From Bolinopsis microptera (taxonomy: Eukaryota; Ctenophora; Tentaculata; Lobata; Bolinopsidae), in contig NC_087078.1 of assembly GCF_026151205.1 (NCBI RefSeq), positions 6,279,675 to 6,343,674 on the forward strand: a stretch of DNA of 64,000 nt, written 5' to 3'. Positions 31,300-42,689 of this stretch are shown one piece after another. The first letter of the stretch is position 1. Each line of letters opens with the position of its first letter. Under the pieces are notes generated by a model, which had not been told where the DNA came from, searched no databases, and was given only the letters and a program-made list of their open reading frames with translations. A program made the position numbers and the translations under genes.

Positions 31300-32280
31300 C
31301 AGTTCCAGGTTAGTTTGTTTACCACGTTCACTCTTGGACAGTTTTTAAATATTACAATTTGTAAGCTTTTCATTAATTTTAATATTTTTCTTGTAAGCTA
31401 CTGTGTTAAAAATCACATTATATTAGCATCATCATTGATAAACTTTTGATTCAACGTAAATCGTATTACAACCCTCGATTTTCAGGTATCCCGATTGACC
31501 ATCGACTGATATATTAACGTGCTTGAACGCACATGCATCAAAGTCGATTTTCCTGACTCAGCATGGAAGCGCTACTTTGAGTGGTAATGCCTGCTGATTA
31601 CCAGCCCAGTACAGGGAGGCTTACCTGTAGCTAATCCCAGAACACCGCAGGGAGATGTTCCGGGTACTGGTTACCCCAGTGTCTGTTGGGCTTCAGGTAG
31701 TCAGCTCGTAAAATGCTTATACTACCCTATACTATAAGGTTGTGTAAGTTTCCTGAAGATTATTATATGTAACACAACGCGACAGTTTGTAGAAACAGGG
31801 AGATAGTAAAACGACTAATAAAGTAAGTTCAGTGTAACTTCTCTAACAATTTCGAATATAATACACAGAACCAAATTTGATCCTTTTAACTGGTTAATAA
31901 ATTTACGATATATTTTGAAGATAGCTTTATTCCAAAAAAGATACACTCAGACCTCTTTCAGCCCAGAAATTCAGGACATCCAGGTGACAAAGTCAGTTAC
32001 AAAAAAGGTTAGCTATGTTTGACATAGCTTTTCACAAGCCGAAGAATGATCAGTGATGATGATGATTCACAACTTGCTTGAAAATCAGTCATGGATATTT
32101 AATAATGGTAAGTTATACGGTAAAATTGAATAAAATTAAAATAACATTTTTTAAACAACACACTAAGAAATGCGTCTAGATTAGGTATGTTGTTTACATA
32201 TGTAACTTGCAATCTGTAATTATACTAACCTTTTTATAATTCAGGTTTATGGTGTAAATCTACGTGTAATCATTGTTTCC
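31300..32280. other. Non-coding stretch
   Basis: No supported gene. 31600-31700 has a short GC-richer open run (GDVPGTGYPSVCW) that might belong to the preceding transposase relic. Confidence 0.3.
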
Positions 32281-32282
32281 AG

Positions 32283-32404
32283 ATGCCCAAAGCAGTGATA
32301 ACAGTGCCAGCCTACTTTGACGACATCTGGAGCCGGGCAACAAAAGACATCACCAAGATGGTGGGGATAAAAGTGGTACTAGAACTTATAAACGAACCTA
32401 CATC
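32283..32404 (+). pseudogene. HSP70-family exon fragment, truncated by a repeat
   Basis: After a TTTCCAG acceptor-like site the sequence encodes [30 protein letters not shown] and INEPTSA. This matches the ATPase-domain signature of HSP70 chaperones ([29 protein letters not shown]). The match ends exactly where a copy of the CATATTGCAATGAT repeat begins (about 32405). The arginine-isoleucine of RIINEP is replaced by E-L, and the AG of KDAG is absent. No flanking HSP70 exons seen; a captured or decayed fragment. Confidence 0.75.
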
Positions 32405-32741
32405 GGCAGATTGCAATGATTCGGAAAGAGTAGGATACCCCGATAATTGTGATTTAGAAAACAGAAGTTCCGGCATATCTTATCACATCGGAGTTGTTTA
32501 GAAAAATAATGTAATTTTATGAAAGTTTCACGATATAAATGTTTGTATCTTATAACATTATAATTGAGTCGAACATCAGAATCAAGTACCAAATATTACC
32601 TAAGAATTCCCCATTCCACTGCACTAACAGCAAATGATGTGGTAGTTAACAGAGCCTTGTCTAAAAAACATATGAAGGAACAGGCTAGGGTATCTTACGC
32701 TGGAAAGAAGAAGTATGAAAGGTAACGTTATGATTTTCTGG

Positions 32742-32871
32742 AAATGTTTAAATTTCAATAGCGGACCCATGGACAGCGGCTTTTGCATGGGATGTTGGAA
32801 CGGCTAATGAGCATCCCATGCCAAAGCTGCTGTCCATTGCATGGGTCCGCGATGGACATTTAAACATGTTC
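32742..32871. repeat. Long hairpin (foldback) of about 55-bp arms
   Basis: The arm starting AAATGTTTAAATTTC, then GCGGACCCATGGACAGC and GCATGGGATG, is complemented by CATCCCATGC, GCTGTCCATTGCATGG, GTCCGC and ACATTTAAACAT, with a roughly 17-nt loop (TTGGAACGGCTAATGAG). Few mismatches. Could be a small foldback MITE or the source of a hairpin RNA. Confidence 0.85.
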
Positions 32872-33219
32872 AGATCATTGATCAGTATAAGAGAATTTCT
32901 TTATAATTACAAACCCGGGTAGGTCGTATGCAGACAGTAGAACGGAGGACCATCGATACAGTGGGTTAACAATTGTCATACCCAAGCTATATGGAGTGAC
33001 AAGTCATATTGCAATGATCCGGAAAGAGTAGGATACCCCGATAATTGTGATAATTATTTAGGAAACAGAAGTTCCGGCATATCTTATCACATCGGAGTTG
33101 TTTAGAAGAATTATATAATTCGATAATACATATTTTTACGATATGAATACCTATTTTTGTTTCGATTTCATCAATATCAAAAGTATATCAAACACCAGAG
33201 CAGAGATAATCTAATAAAA

Positions 33220-34640
33220 GAAGAAATAAATATCCCACCACGGTGGAATTGTAAACATTTACACGGTGGAACTGTGATATGTAGTAGTACTAATATTTTA
33301 ATATAGAACTAGAGGTAATTTATTGTGCTAGTTTTTATCTAATTCATGCGTGAATTAGATTACTGTTTTTCTGTTTTTTTAGTTACATATTATAGTTCTC
33401 CGCCAATTATTGAATATTAAGAATTATTGGTAGTAATATTAGAAAGTTCATTTAACCTCTTTTTAATTCTATTCAGATTTATTTAAATATTCTCTGTGAG
33501 ACACACTTCTCACCTTTATTAATTTATTGTTGAAATTTAGTCAGATGAATATGTTTAGACGAAAAAGGCCAGGGATCACAGGCGTGCAGGAAGTGCAACC
33601 TTAGAAACCCCCACTATGATAATAATTGTGCATCAAAGTAGATTAAGAAAGCCAGGAAAATAATTATGATTTTTCAATCTAAATTAATATCTATCTTGAT
33701 GACCTAACAAACACCTACAATGCTATACTAAATGAAAAATTATTCTAAATCACCCCTGAAAATAACAGATAAGTACCTGGACTTTACAAACAGCTTACTG
33801 CCCAATGGTATTGGTGAGCAGAGGTTATTGCAATGCTGATAATTACGTTGATGACATTATATCTTTAATATTAGGATATAGAACCAATTAGAGGTTGTTA
33901 GTAAATTATATAACACAGACTAGATGTTCGAGTGCGGTGCTAATGTGGAAATGATAAGGCAGGCTCCCGATGATCTGTCACAAGGGGGACCCAGTCAGTT
34001 ATTATTTTATATATAAAATTCCTGCTCTTTTGTAGTCTTTTAATAAGCAATTATAGCTAATAGATTCTCATAACCGATAACTAAATAGTAACATTTATAC
34101 CTCTTAACTAGATACCAGAATTCCCAACAGAGGAAAGATAATAATAAAATGATAAACTGTTTGGATAAGTCTAACAATCTACTTGTTTCATCAGTTACTT
34201 CTTTACGTATATATATATACTTGCAATGTCTAACAAGGAGATCTCTGAGTCTCTTGACTCTAGCTCCATTTATATCCCCCTGCCCTCCCAGGTCTAATTA
34301 TGATGTTATTGTAAGCACTGTTATTCATGATATCGAGACTGCCACTAATGATCTAGAGAATGAACATACCGTAAGACATCAGACATGTAGCCATTATTGA
34401 CAACCATTGAAAAAAGGAGAAGTTTCTGTTAAAAAGCTCAATGATTTTCGTATAAACAGCCACTGCTCTTATCAGTTTTCAAGAAGATGGGACTCCTAAA
34501 AATCTCATAAATTGAACCTTTTGAGCTAATACAATTAATTAATTAATTACAATTTACTTGAACAAAAGGTGTAACATAATTTCAAAGAGACATGTATTAA
34601 AAAAGCAATTTCAACGAACAATTACATAAAAACAGATAAA
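33220..34640. other. AT-rich stretch, no gene
   Basis: No convincing coding sequence. A short perfect inverted repeat, ATCTAATTCA...TGAATTAGAT, lies at 33336-33360; the open frame at 34149-34400 lacks coding character. Confidence 0.35.
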
Positions 34641-34646
34641 GAATAC

Positions 34647-34723
34647 CTCTGCTGTTGCATACAAAACCAGATTGCCTGTGCCACTGTCGCGGTCGATGAT
34701 GGCTTGTGCTTCTTCTTCAGCTC
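34647..34723 (-). CDS. Candidate small internal exon
   Basis: On the minus strand an ACATTTCAG acceptor (34724-34732) and a GTATTC donor (34641-34646) bound 77 bp that are much less AT-rich than the surroundings. One of the two open frames reads AEEEAQAIIDRDSGTGNLVL. Looks like a real coding exon, but no partner exons could be placed and the protein is not recognised. Confidence 0.35.
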
Positions 34724-34729
34724 CTGAAA

Positions 34730-35555
34730 TGTTTCAAGTGAGAGTTGCATTTACTAAAATATCATCGTGCAGGAATCTCCTGTCTCACTTTAGTCTGCTA
34801 CACCCATCCCATTTTATTTTAATATAGCTGTAACTGAATTTAAACAATTTAATATTCTAATTCATGTACAAACAGCTTGAATTCCATCAATGGAAATCTC
34901 GATACTAACTGTATGTAATACTAACTGTATGTAATTGAAGGGTACTCACGCTAAAATTAAAAAAGTTCCAATCCGGATATACTGATATAGAAGGAGACAA
35001 AGTTCAAAATGTCTCAAGAAGAGCTGAATTATTCACAAAATCACAAAAAAGAGCTCTATATCAATTATATAGACTCAAGATACAACTTTGGCATCAAAGA
35101 TTCAGCTAACTAACTTACTTTGAAAGAAGGAAATTAAATAAATCATTATCATATATGCAATATGCATACATCATATTGTATGATCTACTCTCTGTCAGAG
35201 GAGATTGTAATATTAATTACATCATTGCCCTATTGACCTAGAGACGAAATAGTCCTAAACATCATTGCTGATTATAGATCATAGTTACAAGTGAAACCAA
35301 GTACCCAAAGGTCAGTGTGAGGACCATGACCAGTGCTCTTAAATACATCCGGTGTTTATAGAACTATATATTTAATAGGAATATGATTCATCCTTCAGCA
35401 CAGAGAAAAAGCTCCCTTTTTTATACATTATGATTACAGAGGATCTGATATTTAGATATATATTGCTGTGCTGTAAAAATTGACTTAATATTTATTTATT
35501 TATTTATTTATGTACAATGCTATACAGATGTGCAAAACGTTCAAACCTTTTGACC
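34730..35555. other. AT-rich non-coding stretch
   Basis: A TATT-type microsatellite lies at about 35487-35513. Nothing else supported. Confidence 0.35.
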
Positions 35556-35559
35556 AGGT

Positions 35560-35870
35560 TCATGTGTTGGGCATTCAAATTGTGAATTGAGCTACGACCA
35601 TTCAGCACTGGATGGTTGAGTATTGCAATTGCTTACAACTTAACCCAGGAAAAACTCAAATACTTGTTATCATGTGTTAAACCAGCTCAGCATAGGAGGA
35701 GTGCAGCTGTCAAATGATACGGTTATCAGGTTTGTCAATACAACAAAAAACCTTGGTGTGGGAAATGACCATCCCCTCACTTTCAAACCTAAAGTCATGT
35801 AAAAAACACTGCTTCAGATTCCTTAGAAATGCAATCAGAAGAACAGAGTAAGGCTAAGTGGCTGAATATC
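35560..35870 (+). pseudogene. LINE (CR1/Jockey-like) reverse transcriptase tail
   Basis: Degenerate coding reads HWMVEYCNCLQLNPGKTQIL, followed across stops by equivalents of GVQLSNDTVIRFVN, TKNLGV and LTFKPKV..CF..LRNAIRRT. This is the conserved thumb/C-terminal block of CR1/Jockey-like non-LTR elements (WM..N.L.LN..KT...L...KNLGV..D). Several stops and shifts. Confidence 0.7.
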
Positions 35871-36029
35871 TTAGGCTGGTGACCAACGATGTGAGGATTG
35901 AGCACCTGTTACATTATTATGTTAAAAATATATTTTTACTGTAATATTTTATGTTTTAATAATTACTAATCTTTTATAATTCAGGTTTTATGGTGAAATC
36001 TCGCATGACCTATTGTATCCAGTGACATA

Positions 36030-36236
36030 ACATAAAATCCTAAGTATGAAGTGTGCAAGCTGGAATGTTCGCTCCCTAAATAACAAAGTTGAGCATGTTA
36101 TGAACTTCTTAGAGGATAATAACATCTATCTTCTTTGTTACAGAAACATGGCTAACTGATGAGAACAACAACACCACTGCACAAATTAAAAACCATGGTT
36201 ATAAACTTTACCAAATGTATCACAACATTATGTAAG
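36030..36236 (+). pseudogene. LINE endonuclease (APE-type) N-terminal relic
   Basis: Encodes MKCASWNVRSLNNKVEHVM, FLEDNNIYLLC and, after a frameshift, TETWLTDENNNTTAQIKNHG-like residues: the start of an APE endonuclease domain (N-V-R-S-L..K......L.....D...L.ETWL). Cut off by the MITE starting at 36240. In order on this strand it lies after an RT tail, so two separate LINE copies are present. Confidence 0.7.
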
Positions 36237-36239
36237 TTA

Positions 36240-36355
36240 GGGGTCGTTCACATATTACGTAATCAGCCGAGGGGGGTACGCGGGTGGGGGTTTCAAATGC
36301 TTATGGTTGATTATTGAATTGGGGGGGGGGGGGTTTTGGTTGTTGATTACGTAAT
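36240..36355. mobile_element. MITE with TTACGTAA termini, 3'-truncated or short copy
   Basis: Begins TTA then GGGGTCGTTCACATATTACG, the same end as the complete copy at 36654, and ends at GATTACGTAATAC without the outer GTGAACGACCCC. Interior is G-rich. Confidence 0.7.
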
Positions 36356-36653
36356 ACAAATTTCGTTTAGTAAGTGCTTTGCAATTATTTCATTCATTAA
36401 TCCCTTGTGATAGCTTTCAATAAATAAATGGCTTAACATGAGAACATGTAATAGATAGTACGGGGGGGGGGGGGGTCAATTACTAGTAGTGAGACTACTT
36501 TACATCAGAGATACAGTCCACGTAAGCTACATAGTATATGATTGTGCTTATAATGATCGCCTCTCACACAGTGTACCAATATGGTATACATGGTACTTTC
36601 CTATCGGTGTTGCTGTGTTTCAAGTATCTTCTCCTTCACGACACTCATTGTTA

Positions 36654-36813
36654 GGGGTCGTTCACATATTACGTAATCAGCCGAGGGGGGGTTTTCAAAT
36701 GCTTACGGTTGAATATGGGGGGGGGGTTCGGTCTTGATTACGGTTGATTACGGAGGGGCGGGGGGGGGTAAAAATTGCCAAAATATTGATTACGTAATAT
36801 GTGAACGACCCCC
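36654..36813. mobile_element. MITE, TTACGTAA family, complete
   Basis: Inverted ends GGGTCGTTCACATATTACG and CGTAATATGTGAACGACCC, flanked by TTA on both sides (36651-36653; 36814-36816). A 3-bp TWA-type duplication suggests a Harbinger-related non-autonomous element. About 160 bp with a G-rich interior (runs of 8-9 G). Confidence 0.88.
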
Positions 36814-37030
36814 TTACATTATTATATTATTTTAATAATTACTAATCTTTTATAATTCAACAGGTTCTATGGTGAAATCTCGTATGACCTATTATATCCA
36901 GTGATATCTGTCAAATAATATTTATCAGAGCCGAGCATGTTATCACCTTTTGGAATAAGTTACCATCGTTTGTTAGAAATTCAATGTCTTTTATTGATTT
37001 TAAAATTAATCTAGAGGAATTTATTATACA
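36814..37030. other. Repeat of LINE-flanking sequence
   Basis: ACTAATCTTTTATAATTCA, GGTGAAATCTCG and TATGACCTATT recur here and at 35965-36020, so LINE 5' sequence is present twice around the MITE-interrupted copy. Confidence 0.5.
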
Positions 37031-37035
37031 GAGCT

Positions 37036-38710
37036 ACCACCAAGATGTGGAGGATCGGGTATCCCAGATAGGATGGAATTGGCAGAGAGGATAAATTCTC
37101 CTATAAAGCAACAAGAACTTAAAGGAAGCTATTCTTAATCAGAATATCAGGTGCTTGACTCAACACCACTGGCAAAATTTATGTTCCAACTAGCTACTGA
37201 GAAAGAGGAGAGAGCTTGGTTATCAGCACTATCATTAAAAAAGCATGGCCTGGATATCTGATGAATGAACAACTGATTGTTGGGACTGCAAGAATATACA
37301 CGTTTATTACAGATCAAGATGTGATTGTTGGGCCTGAACAAACGAACCCGTTTCTTACAGATTTGCGAGATCTTATAAAGTTCGAGGAACTTACCACATC
37401 ACATCGGGATCAGTTAGATTAAATTATAAGTAAAGGAATTGACAAAGTTTATTGATTGATATAGATTTAATATTTATAGTAGATTGATATCAAAGAAGAG
37501 AAAGGAGAGTTACACAGATGTTATCAACTACATCAGGACCAAGATATGCTTTGCTATGCTTAAAAGCATAGTGGTATCAGTTCATGGTGTGAGGAGTCAA
37601 GAAGAAAAGAAAGTAACAAAAACGGTTGCTGACACAGCATTTGGACTTATACCTAGTATGACCTCTTATGAGTGCCGTTAAATTATTAACAGGAAAATTG
37701 TCTTAATTTTGGTTGATCAAATGTTTTATATCAGATGTTGATTTCTTAAAGATAGATGTATATTTTTGCTATTATTTCTATGAAAGGGGAGGTACAGATA
37801 AAGTACCAAACCTTATTGTGTATATTAAAAAAAAATATTTATAGTAACCACAGATCATATCAAAACACAAAACATTCACTTAACATCTGTGTGAGTTTCT
37901 AGAGTTGTAGAGTAGTTGTTATATAACCAATTTGCTTATTAACACCTTGTATCCCAAGCGTTTAAATTGGTGCTCTCGTTACCCTAATTCTCCCAAATAT
38001 CATTTATAAACAGTGGTAATTGTTGGGACTGCAAGAAATCTTCGTAAAACTTTTCCATCTGGAGTTATACTAATGGAATGGCCTACAAGTGGATGTTAAG
38101 AATTCTTATGGATGATGATTAATCACTCTACACACGAGACTTCTGTCACGTGAATTTTTAAACACGTTCTCTTAATGTGATTTAGCATGCTCGAATTCTT
38201 ATAATGTAAATAATTTTTTAAATATATTTTTTAAAAGGACTGCATAAAAAAGGAACTTTTTGTGATCATCATCACTGGAAAGTGTTTGATGAGGCGTTAA
38301 ATAGAATTGAAGGAGAAAAACACCCAAATTGACTCACAAATTGGTGGTTTTAAATTTGGGCTGGACCTCAAAAAATCATTTGAGTGGTGGCTCCAAAACA
38401 GTACTTTGCTCCAGTAGTAGGAGATATAGATCCTACAGTTTCATGTGGGTACCATGGGAACGTACTTTGGTGCGGTAAAAACGATCTCATATCAGGAAAC
38501 TTGAGAAAAAAATAGTGCTGACACAAAGAACAATATTTTATACCATTTGTTCGGAAAGTTAAGATTATTCAAGAGAACACGAAACATATAGTCCTATCAA
38601 CAACAGGTGGAATGGGAAGAGAAGCAAATACTTTTTTCAAAAAGTTAGCTGATAGAATGTCTAGAAAATCAGGACAAAGATACAGTGAGGCAATGACATT
38701 TAAAGAATAA
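37036..38710 (+). pseudogene. Degenerate retrotransposon C-terminal module
   Basis: Pieces read LAKFMFQLATEKEERAWLSAL and SLKKHGLD (about 37160-37260), YTDVINYIRTKICFAMLKSI (about 37510-37580) and STTGGMGREANTFFKKLADR (about 38597-38660). These correspond to a block common in invertebrate retroelement proteins (A.EKGAS.WLTALPL..HGF...; GGMG.EA...FKRLA; WIRTKL.FALLRS). Here the blocks are out of order and full of stops, implying rearranged, partly duplicated copies. Exact family not settled. Confidence 0.5.
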
Positions 38711-38719
38711 GATTTGACT

Positions 38720-39810
38720 TGTTGAGAACAACAATTATAGCTCGTAGAGGATAAAGAGGGATAAAAAGTAATTGCGTCTTTGAATTGCGTCTTTTTGATT
38801 TAATGAACTACTGTAGACTCCACATTATTATAGTATATGCCATTAATTTTGTTCCGATTTTAAACTATTCCATTTTGACGAGATGCTAAATTAATTAATT
38901 AATTTTTTGAGACTTTACTACATTTTTGATGAGAATTTTTGACATTTTCAAACTAACCATTGATATTCTCAGATTATGTGACTGATTAAATGCTGAAGAT
39001 AAAAGAAATATATTCATTTTGCTAAGATTATGTTTGCGTTTCATTGCTCAACAGCTGTTCGAAGGATCAAATTAAAGATAAAAAGTAATAGCGCTGTTAA
39101 AATATCAGAACTAGATATAAATTTAAAGCCAACAAATTGAACTGGCTACTTATACTACTTAAAGAGTTTCTATAAAATTTACTAAGATTTTTTATTGAAT
39201 TTCATATTGAATTTTTATATAGGGTCAATGCTATATTATGTGTATATTGTTTGAATTTCCTAGTCAAGACGATTAGTCAAGCGCTAAACCCCATACCTAC
39301 CAAAGCTAATTTGATTTTTAAATTATTTCAATCAATCGAATTGGAACAACGATGAGCTATGATATACCGTTCATCTTAAATTATTGGATCAATTTTATTA
39401 TATGATTAGATATTATAAACTTGGCACACAAAAATTATAATGCGGAGATTTGCTGGTTCTTTTATAATAAATGCGACATCTGATTCAAAGAATGCTTGCT
39501 AGAGGATAAAACAAATAAATATTATCAGGCTATACATGAAGCGTGAGTAATTGGGTCGAATGAGCCTAGTTCGGTAAAATTTAAAAAGGATTCGGAAAAT
39601 GCAATACGCCACTCAAGTTTTTGATATTGTCGTCAGTATATTGTCCATTATTTATTGTTTATAATCTGCGTTCTGATAGTTTCAACAATAGTGATTTCTA
39701 TAAAATATGCAGCTTCAACTTAAAACCTACTTGTATCGGCTCTTACTAATTCGCTCGCCCAAACCATGCCAACAGTGACAACTTTTGCGCGTCTCCTAAA
39801 TGCGCGTTAG
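38720..39810. other. AT-rich non-coding stretch
   Basis: No supported gene. A stretch at about 39215-39262 (GCTATATTATGTGTATATTG) recurs at 48918-48945. Confidence 0.35.
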
Positions 39811-40257
39811 TACGGTGTACGAGGAGGGCCACTAATAAAAAATATAGCACTTTCGAAAAAATATACATTTTTTAGTATGAAATATATAGAAAATATAGAA
39901 AATATAGAAAATATATAAAATATAGAAAATATAGAAAATATATAAAATATATAAAATATACAAAATATATAAAATATACAAAATATATAAAATATACAAA
40001 ATATATAAAATATACAAAATATATAAAATATACAAAATATATAAAATATATAAAATATATAAAATATACAAAATATATAAAATATACAAAATATATAAAA
40101 TATACAAAATATAGCATTTATAAAAAAACATACTTTTTTTAAAAACGTACATTTTTGTAAAACGTACATTTTTTGTAAAACGTATATTTTTTAGTGGCCC
40201 TCCTCGTACGACTCGTGTACGAAAAGGGCCACTAAAAACGTACGTGATACGCGCGCA
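39811..40257. mobile_element. AT-rich MITE-like element with internal 18-bp array, copy 1
   Basis: Inverted ends GTACGAGGAGGGCCACTAA and TTAGTGGCCCTCCTCGTAC bracket a TATAAAATATACAAAATA array; beyond one inverted end is a further GGGCCACTAAAAACGTACG...GCGCGCA arm. The copy at 46480-46961 is the same element in opposite orientation. Long YILYILYIL/YIFCIFYIF open frames in several phases come from the array. Confidence 0.85.
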
Positions 40258-40539
40258 TTTATATAGGAAATGGCAAGCCCTAAATCGCAAAAAATCACTT
40301 TATTTTTATTGTGCGCATTGCCATAACTATTTACAGATTTGGTCAATTTGAAAACTGTTTTCATCACGTTGTTCCTTATGAACAAATAAAAGTTCGCATA
40401 TCAATTTCCACTAGGTTTGACTAATTTATGTGCCTCTAGACTCATCTAACCATGTTCCTCGTGCAAAATAGTCAAGAGTAGCCAAATAAATACAAATTTA
40501 GGGTAATTAACTAATTAAGGTTGGGCTTTGTGGCTACAG

Positions 40540-41213
40540 GGGCAATAAAGTTTGATGAGGGGTTCCGGGAAGTAGGCACCTTCAAAGTAGTACATGCCTT
40601 TGAAATAGAAACACCAATCCTAACCGGAAAGTTTGTGCTAAAGCACTTGAAAGCAGCAGAAAACATTCGAAATTGCATCGAGAATGTTTGCAAATCGAAC
40701 TATGATGAAATGACTCAGCGAACAGTGAAGATAGCAGCACTATGTAATCACTGGGTGGGGCGGTTTAACCAGTCGTTTCCTCCAGATACGGTACTGCAGC
40801 TGACTCTCGGTGCAATAGAATGTTGCTTGGGCCAGTCGTTCCAGACCCCAACACCAGAGTTCGCCAAGGGAATAACCTTCCCAATAATAATAGAAAGGTT
40901 TTTTGGAGGTAAAATCACGAAAACAATCAACAATGATGGCGAGATAATTTATCCAGGTACCCCCGAATCGGACCTCACAGAGGCCTTTGTGCACTTTGTG
41001 TGGCTCGATTCGGGGAAAACCGCCATGCCTTTGGATGTGCAGTTTTTCCGTGAAAAGAACAACCTGTTTATTACAGACACCGAGGTAGCCACGTATGGCA
41101 ACAGCACTTCATGGGAGTTCTGTGCAGGAAATTTGGGAGTCAATGCCATAAACAAGTTCTTGATCAAGCATGTCTGCAATGACATATGCACCGTTCTGGC
41201 ACTGGGCCTTTAA
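40540..41213 (+). CDS. Uncharacterised 224-codon terminal exon
   Basis: A TGGCTACAG acceptor-like site at 40531-40539 precedes an uninterrupted frame to TAA at 41211. Composition and codon use stand out from the AT-rich flanks. The product looks globular, mixed alpha/beta, with two Cys-containing helical stretches (residues about 75-110), an IERFFGG turn and a C-terminal hydrophobic helix. No signal peptide or transmembrane segment is obvious, and no family is recognised. Virus-like structural protein or transposon protein are possibilities without evidence. The upstream exon(s) were not found within 1 kb. Confidence 0.5.
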
Positions 41214-41826
41214 CTGTTCCCACCTATCAGAAAACGTGTTACCAACTATCAGAAAGCGTGTTAAACGTAATTGAACTATTAAACGGTAAAATTTATAATC
41301 ATCATGTTGTTTGCTTGTATTGTTTGCTTGTATTTGGGGATCAGGGACTAACTGCATGACATATGCGGTAAGTTAGTGATATTTTCCTATTTTTTTGTCG
41401 AAACACCTACCACCCCCTATTTTACTCCCTGGGACTACCTTATTTTCACCTTCTATGTTTATATTTTGACACCCGCCCAAAAATCGTAGGCAAGCCCCCC
41501 CCCCCCCCCCCCCTCCGTAGAGTTAACACTTTTTCAGTTTCCATATATTATTTTATGGAGCTCTAGATGCTGCATAGGAAGGTGAAAAAGATTAAAATCC
41601 GGCTTTCCGTGCCGAAGATATCACCCATTAAAGTTTGAGGTTTTCCTCTCATTACATTGCGTGCGAAAACTTTGTTGGTTTCTCAGTATTGGGCTAAACT
41701 AAGGCAAGTGCAGGGCTTGTGGCTTGGCACAATTTTTCCTTGGGCAAATACCTAAAAAAGTGGTGCAGCGTTTTATTTTTAATGCTTTGTTTCTAAATTT
41801 ATAAGGTTAACAATGTTGAAAACTAA

Positions 41827-42257
41827 GGGGTCATTCACATATTACGTTATCATCCGAGGGGGGAGGGGTTGGCAAATGATTACGATTGATTACGGGGGAG
41901 GGGGGATTGGCCCACTGATTACGTAATCAATTTATCACAAAAATCGTCCTATTTACGGTCGATTACAGGATTGATTGACTATAATCATCTTATAAATGAG
42001 CACATTTGACTTGACAATCAAGCTCCCAGCTATTTTAATAGTCTTTCTATTGTTTATTTTCGTAAGAATAATCGAGAAATTCACTGAACTTTGAGTTCCC
42101 GGGGGGGGGGGGGGGGGGGATCGAGCCATGATTACGTTAATTTTCCTCACAGGGGGGGGTCTAAGCATAATAACATTTAACATTTAACATTTAACGGTTG
42201 ATTACAGAGGGGGTAAAAATGGTCAAAAAAGTGATTACGTAATATGTGAACGGCCCC
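41827..42257. mobile_element. MITE, TTACGTAA family, 431-bp copy
   Basis: Ends GGGGTCATTCACATATTACG and CGTAATATGTGAACGGCCCC; TAA flanks both sides (41824-41826; 42258-42260). Same family as 36654-36813 but longer, with G runs at about 42100-42119. Inserted in the loop of the surrounding foldback. Confidence 0.88.
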
Positions 42258-42689
42258 TAAGGAAATTCGCTACTTTTTGACATTGTTAAACTCATACTTT
42301 GAGAACCAAATCATTAAACATAAAACGCTGCACCACTTTGTTAGGTATTTGCCCAAGAAACAATTGTGCCAAGCCCTGCGCTTGCCTTGGTTTAGCCCAA
42401 TACTGAGAAACCTAAAAAGTTTTTGAGTGCAATGTAATTACAGGTAAACATCAAACCTTGGCACACAATATCTTCGGAACGGAAGGTGGGATTTGCATAA
42501 TTTTTCACTTACTTGTTTAGCATCCAGAGCTCTATAAAATATATAAAAACTGAAGAAAAAAAAGTTTTTACCCCACCCCTCCTCCCTCTGGCCTTAAATA
42601 AGGAAACTTACTGATTTGGACACCGGTCAGGGTTCATAAGAGAAATAAAGTAGGCACCCAAACTAGATATTAGTAAATTATTTTTGGAA

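Larger units (their letters stand above)
29286..33215 (+). repeat. Short interspersed repeat family, four to five copies
   Basis: Copies at 29286-29510, 29580-29810, 30015-30110 (3' part only), 32405-32600 and 33000-33215. Landmarks: CATATTGCAATGATYCGGAA, GAGTAGGATACCCCGATAAT, GAAGTTCCGGCATATC and, downstream, CGTTTCGATTTTATCAATATC. Copy length about 210-230 bp. No tRNA-like promoter boxes or long inverted ends recognised, so the class is uncertain. Confidence 0.75.

Noticed and set aside
39807..40290. Membrane-protein-like frames YILYILYIL and CIFYIFCIF
   Set aside because: Periodic artefact of the 18-bp AT array in a MITE-like element; the same happens at 46396-46962.
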